From positions 1-64,000 of the forward strand of contig JBEKAA010000019.1 of the NCBI GenBank assembly GCA_050018455.1: a DNA stretch of 64,000 nucleotides, written 5' to 3'. The position numbers were made by a program, and so were the translations under genes. Positions 1 to 8,700 of the stretch are shown piece after piece (the first letter of the stretch is position 1; each line of letters opens with the position of its first letter). A model generated the notes under the pieces. It ran no database searches, had not been told where the DNA came from, and saw only the letters and a list, made by a program, of their open reading frames with translations. The stretch is from RBG-13-68-16 sp050018455. GTDB lineage: Bacteria; Acidobacteriota; Thermoanaerobaculia; Thermoanaerobaculales; Thermoanaerobaculaceae.

Positions 1-160
1 CGCGCAGAACCGACCAACGCACACGACCCCGCCTCACGCGCAATCTATTCGCTGGCGCTCCCGCCTGCGGAAGGGAAAGCCCCACCCACTTGACACCCGC
101 CTCCTAATGGGTGGCACCTATCACCTATCTCGCCGACCACGATACACTCGCCTTTCCGCT

Positions 161-720
161 ACTTTTATGGTCCAGGGTGCGGCGCCGCCACATGTGGCTT
201 GCCTAGAAAGTCCCTTGGCCTGCACGGCCTGACTCGCAATGTCAGTTCGGCGGCACTAGCGGGCGGGGGCAAGCCCCGCCCCTACACTGGATGGCGTAGG
301 GCGCAAGCGTGAGGGCCTTGCCCCGTCGTGTGTAGGGGCGGCCCTTGCGGCCGCCCGCGAATCGGTTTTCATGGCCCAGAAGATCGGCGCGCCGACTCCG
401 GCTTCCCGCGTGCCACTTTTATGGTCCTGGGTGCGCCCACGGCCCATGAGGATTGCCTAGAAAATCTCCTCGCCCCCTGTGTTGTTGTCCTGAAAGTCCC
501 AGGACCGGCGCAACGGCGCTTCGAAATGACGGAAGAGGGCGGGGACACGCCCCGTCCCTAGGAACGTTATTGCCTTCTTGATGTAGGGGCGGGCCTTGCG
601 CCCGCCCTCGTCCTGGCGTCCGGGTCCTGAGAGTCTCCCGGACGACAAGGCGTGCACCGTCCATCTTCTGGCCTTCATGGTCCGGGGTATGCCTCGGCAT
701 ATGAAGATTGCGAGGCGCCG
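161..720. repeat. Three diverged copies of a TTTTATGGTCC-type unit
   Basis: Copies start near 161, 414 and 671. They share a block reading TTTTATGGTCC(A/T)GGGTGCG or its variant TTCATGGTCCGGGGTATG, then after about 25 bases a block like GATTGCCTAGAAA or GATTGCGAGGCG. The copies are in the same orientation at roughly 255-bp spacing and are interleaved with the GC-rich palindromes. Their function is unknown. Confidence 0.55.
259..359. repeat. Inverted pair of GC-rich palindromic repeats
   Basis: The first copy (259-287) contains GGGCGGGGGCAAGCCCCGCC followed by CCTACAC. The second copy (329-359), in opposite orientation, starts GTGTAGGGGCGGCCCTTGCG. A third single copy lies at 581-610. The same head-to-head pair occurs inside icmF (5943-6012), and another single copy lies at 7818-7846. 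They look like REP/BIME-type elements. Confidence 0.75.
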
Positions 721-881
721 GGATTGCCGGAGGCCGGCCGGACAACGAAGAAATCTCACGGCATTTTGCGGGTCTTGAGGAGATCGCATCGTCGTCCCGC
801 TGGCGGCGGAACTCCTCGCGGTGACAGTGTTTCCCGACGGCGGCGAGGATTCTGCGTTCAATAGCTGAGCGGTAGGAGGGC

Positions 882-1421
882 CTAGGGCTGCGCCGCCGTC
901 TTTACCCGCGTCAGGTAGAAGGTTCCGTTCGAGATCTTCCCGCCGAGGTCGAAGCCCCACTCCTCGTTGTGGTGGTCGGCATCCACGTACGTGATGGCCA
1001 GGCGGCCCATGTGACCGTCGCCGGGCCGGATGTTGGTGGCGTCCTTGAACTCGAACACTACGTTTCTGGGGTCGGTCGAGGGTGCTGCCACGAAGCGCGG
1101 CTGGTTGTGGGCGGAGCAATAGTGCGTCGCCATCAGGCTTTCCTTGTCCATGTGGAACATCGTCACCATCTCGTGCGGAGTCCCCGCGTCGATCACGTGC
1201 ATCACCGCGGAGCCGTCGCCGGTCATGCGGATCGCGACGCGGGTCGGCATCTTCCGGTCGCCCTCCATGTGGTAACCGTCCCACTCCCCGACGAGCGACT
1301 TGATGCTCTCCCACTGCGGCGTGCTCGCGACCTTTGACAGGTGCATCTCGTGGTCTTGTGCGCCCGCGATCCCTAACCCGAGGAGGAAAGCGCCGACCAC
1401 GACAACCGTTGCCGTCTTCAT
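882..1421 (-). CDS. Secreted small protein, possible DUF1579-like lipocalin fold
   Basis: A 179-aa protein with an N-terminal signal peptide (MKTATVVVVGAFLLGLGIAG, cleavage near AGA-QD). The start at 1421 is chosen because AGGAGG lies just upstream, and a good promoter (TTGACA, 17 bp, GACAAT) precedes it. The mature part opens with a WESIKSLVGEWDGYH stretch and alternates short beta-rich segments, as in small secreted DUF1579 or lipocalin-like proteins that bind a hydrophobic ligand. No catalytic motif is visible, so the function is unknown. It stands alone, upstream of a divergent-free gap and followed by the repeat region. Confidence 0.7.
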   Translation of the reverse strand: MKTATVVVVGAFLLGLGIAGAQDHEMHLSKVASTPQWESIKSLVGEWDGYHMEGDRKMPTRVAIRMTGDGSAVMHVIDAGTPHEMVTMFHMDKESLMATHYCSAHNQPRFVAAPSTDPRNVVFEFKDATNIRPGDGHMGRLAITYVDADHHNEEWGFDLGGKISNGTFYLTRVKTAAQP

Positions 1422-1442
1422 ATGAGATCCTCCTGAATCCCG

Positions 1443-1471
1443 ATTGTCCGGCAGGTGAGACGTGGTGTCAA
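1443..1471 (-). promoter_or_regulatory. Sigma-70-like promoter for the 882-1421 gene
   Basis: Read on the minus strand there is a perfect -35 TTGACA (1471-1466), a 17-bp spacer, and a -10 GACAAT (1448-1443). The predicted start point is about 15 nt before the AUG, just leaving room for the AGGAGG ribosome binding site. Confidence 0.6.
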
Positions 1472-1573
1472 CGCGTGGTTTCCTTCCGTGCACCGCGGGA
1501 GGCATGGGCTCGCGGACTCGGGCTGCGGGTCCGGGTCAGGGACTACAGTCCTCGGCGCTCCGCTCGAGGCATG

Positions 1574-2626
1574 TCACTCGAGGGAGATGCCCAGCTCCTG
1601 GTTCCTGCCGGCCACGGCGTTGACCTGGACGGTCTTTCCCGCGTGGCCCGGCGCCACGACGTCGATCCGGTGCGGACCCGGCGAAACCGCGACGCCCTGC
1701 TGGAGGTGTTCCAGAACGGCACCCGTGCCGAGGAGCACACCATCGATGTACACCGCGGCGTCAGGCGGCGACACACGCAGCTCCAGCGCAGTGACTCCCG
1801 AGCCCGCGGCGGCAGGTGGGACCGCGCCGCCCTGGCCGGGTGAGGGTCTGGCCTGGGTCGCGGCCGGTCCGAAGCTCGGACCGAACCTCCTGCCGTAGGG
1901 CAGCCCCGGGGATGGCGGATTCGCCGGCTCGGTGCCGGCAGCCGGATCGACATGGAGGTCGAAGCTGAGCACGACCTTGTTCTCGCCGCCGACGGTGAGC
2001 CTCAGCGACCTGGTGCGATAGCCGGGCAGGCGGAGGTCGATGGTGTACTGCCCGGGGTCGAGGTAGAGAAAGTCGGGGCCACCGAATTCCTCGACGGAAC
2101 CGACAAGCACGCCGTTGAGGTATACCAGGGCGCTCCTCGGGGACACCTCGAAGTCCACCGGGGACGGGCCCGAGACTGCCATGAGGGCTTCAGCCGAGGC
2201 GGCCGAAGATGCCTCGCCCAAGCCCTGGTCAGCCGCAGCAGGGACCGGCGGCACTAGGAAGATACTGGAGTCGGGGTATCCGTAATAGTCGTAGTACCCG
2301 TAATATCCGCAGTATCCGTAGGGCCACCCCCAATACCAGTAGGCGTCCCACCAGAGCGGGAAACCGAGATAGATGCCGCCCCAACCGAAGAACCCGTGCC
2401 AGCCGAAGCGGCCCCCGCCGTGAAACCGGAATGCCGGGTTCCCGTACGGATGACCCCCAGGCCCGCCGTGGCCGACGTAACCCCCATGCCCTCCCGAGCC
2501 GTAGGACCCGACGCCGAACGAGTGCCCGCCCCAGCCATGCCCGCCGCCCCTGCTCTGACTCCAGGCGGGTCCCGCAAAGGCGATCAAGCAAGCGATCAGG
2601 ACAGTTCCGAACATCCGCGATCGCAT
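1574..2626 (-). CDS. Secreted PEGA-domain protein with Gly/Tyr-rich region
   Basis: A 350-aa exported protein. Start 2626 is chosen for the GGAGG upstream and the signal peptide directly following (MRSRMFGTVLIACLIAFAG). Residues about 25-125 are very rich in Gly, His, Trp and Tyr (runs such as YGYCGYYGYYDYYGYP). Two PEGA-type beta-sandwich repeats follow, around 155-225 (VYLNGVLVGSVEEF ... PGQYTIDLRLPGY) and 275-345 (VYIDGVLLGTG ... PGPHRIDVVAPGH), separated by a Pro/Gly linker. PEGA domains are common in cell-envelope proteins of Acidobacteria and delta-proteobacteria, where they probably mediate surface or peptidoglycan interactions. No enzyme domain is present. A TATGAT -10-like box lies at 2674-2679. 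Confidence 0.8.
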   Translation of the reverse strand: MRSRMFGTVLIACLIAFAGPAWSQSRGGGHGWGGHSFGVGSYGSGGHGGYVGHGGPGGHPYGNPAFRFHGGGRFGWHGFFGWGGIYLGFPLWWDAYWYWGWPYGYCGYYGYYDYYGYPDSSIFLVPPVPAAADQGLGEASSAASAEALMAVSGPSPVDFEVSPRSALVYLNGVLVGSVEEFGGPDFLYLDPGQYTIDLRLPGYRTRSLRLTVGGENKVVLSFDLHVDPAAGTEPANPPSPGLPYGRRFGPSFGPAATQARPSPGQGGAVPPAAAGSGVTALELRVSPPDAAVYIDGVLLGTGAVLEHLQQGVAVSPGPHRIDVVAPGHAGKTVQVNAVAGRNQELGISLE

Positions 2627-2850
2627 AGACACCTCCGAGCCGGGATCGAACGTGACAAGCCGGCTCACAACCGATCATAGAGCAAGCAAACTCCCTGCCA
2701 GCGGGCGACACGTTCGCACGGGGCCGCAGGCTTGCCTCGGCTGCTCGAGAGAGGGCCGGCCGGGGACAGTCTGTCCGCGCCGGGAGACGGCACGGCGGAG
2801 ATGGCGATGGTGCGGCGGCGTACGATGGGCAACTCGCTCGGCGGCCCGCT

Positions 2851-3408
2851 CTACCTCTTCGTCGGCGGCAGCGCGCGCAGCGCCGCGAGCAGTTCGTCCA
2901 GCGACGGCCGCACCCGGAAATCCACATCCTCGCGCGCATAGCGCACCGTGCCCGAGCGGTCGATGATGAAGGTCGTCGGGTGCGCAATCTCCTGGCTTTC
3001 GTTGAGGATGCCGTACGTCTTGATGACCGCAAGATCCGCATCCGAAAGCAGTGGAATCGTGAGGCCCGCGCGCGCCGCATACCCTTTGAGGTTCGCGACC
3101 GGGTCGTTGCTGACCGCCCAGACTTCTGCGCCGAGAGCTTCGAACGCCTCGAGCCGGCTTTGCAGCTCACCGAGCTGCTTGCGGCAGTACCCTCACCAGA
3201 CTCCTCGAAAGAAGACCAGTACGAGGTTCTTCTTGCCCGTGACTTCGGCGAGGGAATGCGTGCCGCCGCCCGACGACGGGAGGGTGAACGCCGGCGCGCG
3301 TCGGCCGACGGCCGGCACGCCGGCCCCCGCAACCGCGGCGAGCGCAAGCGCGGGCATCCCGAGTAAGGTTCTCCGATTCATGGAGACCCCCGTTTGACGG
3401 TAACCCAT
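2851..3408 (-). CDS. Peroxiredoxin-like selenoprotein (AhpC/TSA family), UGA read as Sec
   Basis: Reading straight through an in-frame TGA at 3195-3193 gives one 185-aa thioredoxin-fold protein. The signal sequence contains NRRTLLG, then come APAFTLPSS, NLVLVFFRGVW, Sec72, GYCRKQL, EVWAVSNDP, IPLLSDADLAVIKTYG and HPTTFIIDRSG, ending KR-stop at 2851. The AhpC/TSA active site is normally FYRGxWCPYCxxQL, so the UGA sits exactly on the peroxidatic Cys with the second Cys (75) three residues on, a UxxC motif. Just downstream is a perfect 7-bp hairpin with a GGU loop that fits a bacterial SECIS. The 3408 start has AGGAGG upstream; ATG 3381 is an alternative (176 aa). Likely an exported thiol or seleno-peroxidase. 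A TGC-to-TGA mutation or sequencing error is the alternative. Confidence 0.82.
3162..3178 (-). promoter_or_regulatory. Putative bacterial SECIS hairpin
   Basis: On the mRNA (minus) strand GCAGCTC-GGT-GAGCTGC forms a perfect 7-bp stem with a GGU apical loop. Twenty-one nucleotides separate the UGA (3195-3193) from the loop. Bacterial SECIS elements lie within the coding sequence just after UGA, with a G in the first two loop positions and a UGA-to-loop distance of roughly 16-37 nt. This element meets all of those conditions. Confidence 0.75.
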
Positions 3409-3505
3409 CGCGCCTCCTGCCGGCAATCCCCCGGCTCGGACCGAGAATCGAGCCCCCGCGCAGCCCCGTCTGCGGCGAGCGGCGCGGGGACGGTAGAATC
3501 GCCGG

Positions 3506-5713
3506 GTGCCGACCTGGGCCACGCTCCGCAGGTGGGCGGCGCATCTGCGCCATCCCACCCGCTTCGAGACCACGCTCGTCACCGTCGCGTGGGCGGCGCT
3601 TGCGGTGGCCTACCTCGGAACGCGGCTGGTCGGGGGTCACGACCGGCTCTCAGCGATCTACTGGACGAACCCGGACTGGGCGGGCGCCCCGGCGCTCACG
3701 CGCACAGAAGGCACGATTCGGATGGACCGGGAAGGTTTGAAGCGGCTCCTCGGGGACGCCCAGGGGTACAGCGCCGTGTGGACCGGTGTCCTGTTCGCCC
3801 CTGCAGCCGGGGAGTACGCGTTCACGATCACCTCCGACGACGGGTCCTGGGTCGTTCTGGACGGGGCCACCTTGATCGACAACGGCGGCCGCCACGGCGC
3901 CCGGACGCGCGCGGCGCGGCTTCGCCTCGCCCGCGGCATCCACACCCTGGAGGTTCGCTACTTCGATGCCGGCGGGTTCGCGGTGATCGATTTCTCCCGG
4001 AGGGCGAGCGGCCTCGTTGGGCGCGTGCTTCCGGCAGGCGTGCTCTGTCCGTCGCTGACAGGCGCCGGCCAGGCTCCGACCGACTGGGCCCTTGCGGTCG
4101 CGCGGGTCGTGCTCGGGGGGCTCCTGCTCGTGATGACTGCCGCCGCCCTGCTGGTCGGCGTTTCACGCCTCCCCGGCCGGTTCTTGACGGAGACCGCGCT
4201 TGCCTCGCTGCTCTTCGCCGCAGTGCTGGGGACCTACGCGGTGGAGCTGATGGCCCGGAGGTCGACCGCGGTGACTGCGTGCGATTGCTACGCCTATGTG
4301 CAGGGCGCGGCCGCCATGGCAACGCGTGGGCCGCTCCACTCCGAGCTGCGCGACCCTCTCGTGCCGCAGATCGTGGCGGGGTTCGCGACCCGTCCGTCCG
4401 ACCGGGACCTGGCGTTCCTCCTGAGCCCGCACGGGCACTACGTCCGCGACTTCGACGCCGGGGTCAGCTCCAACGTGTTCCCACCGGGGCTGATGTGGCT
4501 GCTGCTCCCGTTCGTGGCCGTCGGCGGGGCGAGCGTGGCGTTGCTCCTCCTTCCGGTGCTGACGCCGGCGGTGGCGCTCGCGTTCTTCCTTCTCGCCCGC
4601 CGCCACGCGGACGCCTGGTTCGCCGCGACCGGCGCCGCGTTCGTGGTCTGCAACCGTGTCGTGTTCGAGAACACGGTGCTGCTGATGAGCGACGTGCCTT
4701 CGATGGCGCTGACCGCCGCGAGCGCGTATCTGCTCTACCTGAACCTGGGCAAGCCTCGGGCCGCGCTGCCGGTTGGCGCGGGCGCCTGCTTCGGCATCGC
4801 CCTCGCCGTGCGCTACTCCAACGCCGCCGCCGTGGTCCCGATCCTGGTGCTGTTCGCGGTGGAGTGGGCGCGGCGGTGCGACCTCAAGGCTCTCGCGCGC
4901 GACGTCACGCTCTTCGGCGCGGGCGCGACGCTCCTCGGGGTGCTGCCGCTGGCACTCTTCACCTGGACCCAGTTCGGCACGCTGCTGCGGATGACGTACG
5001 ACCCGTACACTGCGAGCCGGATGAGCGTCGAAAACTTCCTCCCGAACCTCGGTTTCTACGGGCGCAGCGTCGTGCAGACATTCGGCTGGCCGGCGCTCGC
5101 CGTCGTGGCGATCGGGCTGGTGGCCTGCCTGGTCGAAAGGAAGCGGCGGCTGGTCGCCGTGGCCGGTGCGCTGACGGTCGCGGCGTTCCTCCTGCCGTAC
5201 GCGTTCGAGAGGCTGCGTGAGCACCGCTACCTGATGCCCGTGTACCCGTGGCTCGGGCTGCTCTACGGGTTTGGCGCGCTGGAGATCGGGAAGCTCCTGC
5301 GAAGGGCCAACGCCGTCCGGCGCCTCGCGATGGCGGCGCTCGTCGTCGCGCCGCTGCTCGTGACGTTGCCCCACCTTGTAACCGGCACGGTGTCGCGCGA
5401 CCGGGTCTGTCGCACGCTCGGCGAGCGCGTCGAGCGCAACGCGGTCGTCTTCTGCGACGACCTGTCGGGCCCGGTGCGGCTCTACGCCGACCTCACCGGG
5501 TACCGCTTCATCTGGACCAGGTTCGAGGTGCTGGACCAGACGTGCAGGACCCTGGTCCGCCTCGGGCGGCCCGTGTACTTCCTCCTTGACTGCGATGCCG
5601 CGAAAGAGCAATTCAGGCTCCTGCGGGAGAACCGAGTGCTGGGCCCCGACCGCGTCGCCTTCGTCGGCGACGTCGACGGCAACCCGCTGTGGAGGTACGT
5701 CGGCGGTCCTTGA
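3506..5713 (+). CDS. PA14-domain membrane glycosyltransferase-like protein
   Basis: A 735-aa protein from GTG 3506, divergent from the peroxiredoxin gene. After one N-terminal membrane segment (residues about 20-40), residues about 50-165 form a PA14-type beta domain (VLFAPAAGEYAFTITSDDGS ... LARGIHTLEVRYFDAGG), usually a carbohydrate-binding module facing the periplasm. The rest has about ten hydrophobic segments and resembles GT39/GT83-type integral-membrane glycosyltransferases that use polyprenyl-phosphate sugars; an acidic loop (DFDAGVSSNVFPPG) could serve catalysis. Sugar and acceptor are unknown. PA14 fused to a GT-C-like membrane region is unusual. Confidence 0.7.
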   Translation: MPTWATLRRWAAHLRHPTRFETTLVTVAWAALAVAYLGTRLVGGHDRLSAIYWTNPDWAGAPALTRTEGTIRMDREGLKRLLGDAQGYSAVWTGVLFAPAAGEYAFTITSDDGSWVVLDGATLIDNGGRHGARTRAARLRLARGIHTLEVRYFDAGGFAVIDFSRRASGLVGRVLPAGVLCPSLTGAGQAPTDWALAVARVVLGGLLLVMTAAALLVGVSRLPGRFLTETALASLLFAAVLGTYAVELMARRSTAVTACDCYAYVQGAAAMATRGPLHSELRDPLVPQIVAGFATRPSDRDLAFLLSPHGHYVRDFDAGVSSNVFPPGLMWLLLPFVAVGGASVALLLLPVLTPAVALAFFLLARRHADAWFAATGAAFVVCNRVVFENTVLLMSDVPSMALTAASAYLLYLNLGKPRAALPVGAGACFGIALAVRYSNAAAVVPILVLFAVEWARRCDLKALARDVTLFGAGATLLGVLPLALFTWTQFGTLLRMTYDPYTASRMSVENFLPNLGFYGRSVVQTFGWPALAVVAIGLVACLVERKRRLVAVAGALTVAAFLLPYAFERLREHRYLMPVYPWLGLLYGFGALEIGKLLRRANAVRRLAMAALVVAPLLVTLPHLVTGTVSRDRVCRTLGERVERNAVVFCDDLSGPVRLYADLTGYRFIWTRFEVLDQTCRTLVRLGRPVYFLLDCDAAKEQFRLLRENRVLGPDRVAFVGDVDGNPLWRYVGGP

Positions 5714-5762
5714 GCGGTTGTTCGCAACGCGCGGCGGATTCCGGTGACGCCGTGGGCGGCCG

Positions 5763-8700
5763 CTACATGCTCCGTCTGTACTGCCCGCCGACCTCGTAGA
5801 GAGCGTGCGTGATCTGACCGAGGGTGCAGGAGCAGACGGCGGCGAGAAGCTCGGCGAAGACGTTGCCTCCCGACCGCGCGACCGCCTGCAGGTTCGCGAG
5901 CGCCTTGGCGCTCGGTACCTGCCACGGCGCCGCGCTCCCCACGCGGGCGGGGGCAAGCCCCGCCCCTACACCGTCACGATCGATGTGTAGGGGCGGCCCT
6001 TGCGGCCGCCCGGTGTCGACATCGGTCTCTGCTGACCCCTGATCCCTCACCTCTGACCCGGCATGTCGTTGCTGGAAGTCCGCGACGTGCGCCAGCCGCG
6101 CGTCCTTCTCCTCCCTGGTCGCGCGGGTCAGCGCCGACGCTTCGAGGACGTTCTCGCCGCGGTGGGGGTCGAGGAAGGTGTTGACGCCGACGATCGGGAG
6201 CGTGCCGTCGTGCTTGAGCTTCTCGTAGTGCATCGACTCTTCCTGGATGCGCGAGCGCTGGTAGCCGGTCTCCATCGCGCCCAGCACGCCGCCACGCTCG
6301 GAGATCCGCTCGAACTCCTCCAGCACGCGGCGCTCGACCTCGTCGGTGAGCCACTCGACGAACGCCGAGCCCTGGAACGGGTTCTCGTTCGCGAGCAGCC
6401 CGAACTCCTTGGCGTTGATCATCTGGATCGCGAGCGCCCGGCGCACCGACTCCTCGGTCGGCGTGGTGATCGCCTCGTCGTACGCGTTGGTGTGGAGGGA
6501 GTTGCAGTTGTCGGCCAACGCGAGCAGCGCCTGCAGCGTGGTGCGGATGTCGTTGAACGAGATCTCCTGCGCGTGCAGGCTGCGCCCCGACGTCTGGATG
6601 TGGTACTTGAGCTTCTGCGAGCGCTCGTTGCCGCCGTAGCGCTCGCGCATCGCGGCCGCCCAGATCCGCCGGGCGACCCTGCCGATCACGGCGTACTCGG
6701 GGTCCATCCCGTTGGAGAAGAAGAACGAGAGGTTGGGGGCGAACTCGTCGATCGCCATCCCGCGGGCGAGGTAGCACTCGACGTAGGTGAACCCGTTGGC
6801 GAGCGTGAACGCGAGCTGGCTGATCGGGTTGGCGCCCGCCTCGGCGATGTGGTAGCCGGAGATCGACACCGAGTAGAAGTTGCGCACGTTGTTGGCGATG
6901 AACCACTGCTGGATGTCGCCCATCATCCGGAGCGCGAACTCGGTCGAGAAGATGCAGGTGTTCTGCGCCTGGTCTTCCTTGAGAATGTCGGCCTGGACTG
7001 TGCCGCGCACCTGCGCCACCGCGCACGCGAGAACCGTCTCCCACTCGCCAGGGACGAGCATGGCGGCAACCTCGTCCCAGCGCTTCCCGTCGACGGCCGG
7101 CTGCAGAGCGTCCTCCGGCTTCGCGCGCAGCCTCCCGTCGGCGATCATGCGTCGCTTCGCCTCCTGGCGCCCGGCGACGTTGAAGAACATCGCGAGGATC
7201 ATCGGCGCCGGGCCGTTGATCGTCATCGAGACCGAGGTGTTGGGCGCGCACAGGTCGAACCCGGCGTACAGGCGCTCCATGTCCTCGACGGTGCAGATCG
7301 AGACGCCCGATTCGCCGACCTTGCCGATGATGTCCGGACGCTCGGCGGGGTCTTCGCCGTAGAGCGTCACCGAGTCGAACGCGGTGGAAAGGCGCACGGA
7401 CGACTGCCCGCGCGACACGTAGTGAAAGCGCGCGTTGGTGCGTTCGGGGCCGCCCTCCCCCGCGAACATGCGCGTCGGCATCTCCTCGGTGCGTCTCAAC
7501 GGGAAGACGCCCGCAGTATACGGGTAGGCGCCGGGGACATTTTCGGTGCGGAGGAACAGCACGATATCGCCCCAGTCCTCGAGGGCCGGCAGGGCGACCT
7601 TCGGGACGTGGGTCCCGGCGAGAGACACGGAGGTCAGCGGCACGGTGATCTTGCGGCGGCGCACGGTGTAGGTGAAGGTGTCGCTCGAGTATTCGCCGCG
7701 CAGCTTTGCCCATGTGGCGAGCTGCTCGCGCGTGTCGGGGTCGAGATCCGCGGCGACGCGGAGGATCTCCTCGTCGAGCGCGTCCAGCGGTGCCGGCTTG
7801 GCCTCAGCCCCCGATGCGCGGGCGGGGGCAAGTCCCGCCCCTACACCCGCACTGGCGCCGCCGCCGACGATCTCCTCGAACAGCCCCCACAACTTCTCGT
7901 AGTCGGTGGTGTCGGTACCCTGTGTCCTGCGCCCTGCGCTCTGCGCCCTGTCCTCCCCGGAACCCGGACCCCGCAACCCGGACCCCAATCGTGCGAGGAC
8001 CGCCCGCGCTCCGACCAACTGGTAGAGGGTACGCGCCGCGCGCGCCTGCGCCTCGGCGCGCGAGCGGGCGCCGCGGCAGGCGGCCGCGATCTCGCGCAGG
8101 TATCCGACGTTTTCTCCCGGGATGAGCGGGTGGCGCTCGGGCTCCCCGGCCGGCTGGGCGTGCGTGCTCTCGAGGCGCCAAACAGCCCCGAAATCCCGCT
8201 CAATGTGAGACACGAGCGCGAGGTAGAGCATGTTCACCCCGCGGTCGTGAAACTGGTGGGCGCAGGACGGGAACACCGGAAGCCCCTCGTCCGGCATCGT
8301 GAACTCGGCGCGGCTCCGCCGGAGCTGCTTGCGGACGTCGCGCAGCGCGTCGAGGGCGCCCGGCCGATCGAACTTGTTGATCGCGACGAGGTTCGCAAAA
8401 TCGAGCATGTCGATCTTCTCGAGCTGCATCGCGGCCCCGTACTCGGGCGTCATGACGTAGATCGAGAGGTCGGCGAGGTCCGCGATCTCGCTGTCGGCCT
8501 GGCCGGCGCCGGCCGACTCCACGAGGACGAGGCCGAATCCGGCGGCGATGCAGACGTCGATTGCCGCCTTCGTGCCGGCCGAGAGCGTGCGGTGCGCCTG
8601 CCGGGTGGCGAGGGAGCGCATGTACACGCGGTCGGAGGCAAGCGAGTTCATGCGGATTCGGTCGCCGAGCAGGGCCCCGCCCGTCCGGCGCTTGGTCGGG

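Larger units (their letters stand above)
1..881. other. Gene-poor, repeat-rich stretch
   Basis: No convincing gene is seen here; the open frames overlap one another on both strands and consist of repeat sequence. The stretch holds three diverged copies of a ~55-bp unit (near 161-218, 414-475 and 671-720) and three copies of a GC-rich palindromic repeat (259-287, 329-359, 581-610). It lies downstream of the minus-strand gene ending at 882. Confidence 0.6.

Noticed and set aside
457..1314. Long minus-strand frame across the left repeat region and the 882-1421 gene
   Set aside because: It consists of repeat sequence plus the out-of-frame reading of a gene with its own signal peptide, ribosome site and promoter.
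3193..3582. A 129-residue protein ending at the UGA
   Set aside because: It would stop at the active-site residue of a peroxiredoxin and leave over a hundred codons of in-frame homology untranslated; read-through is better supported.
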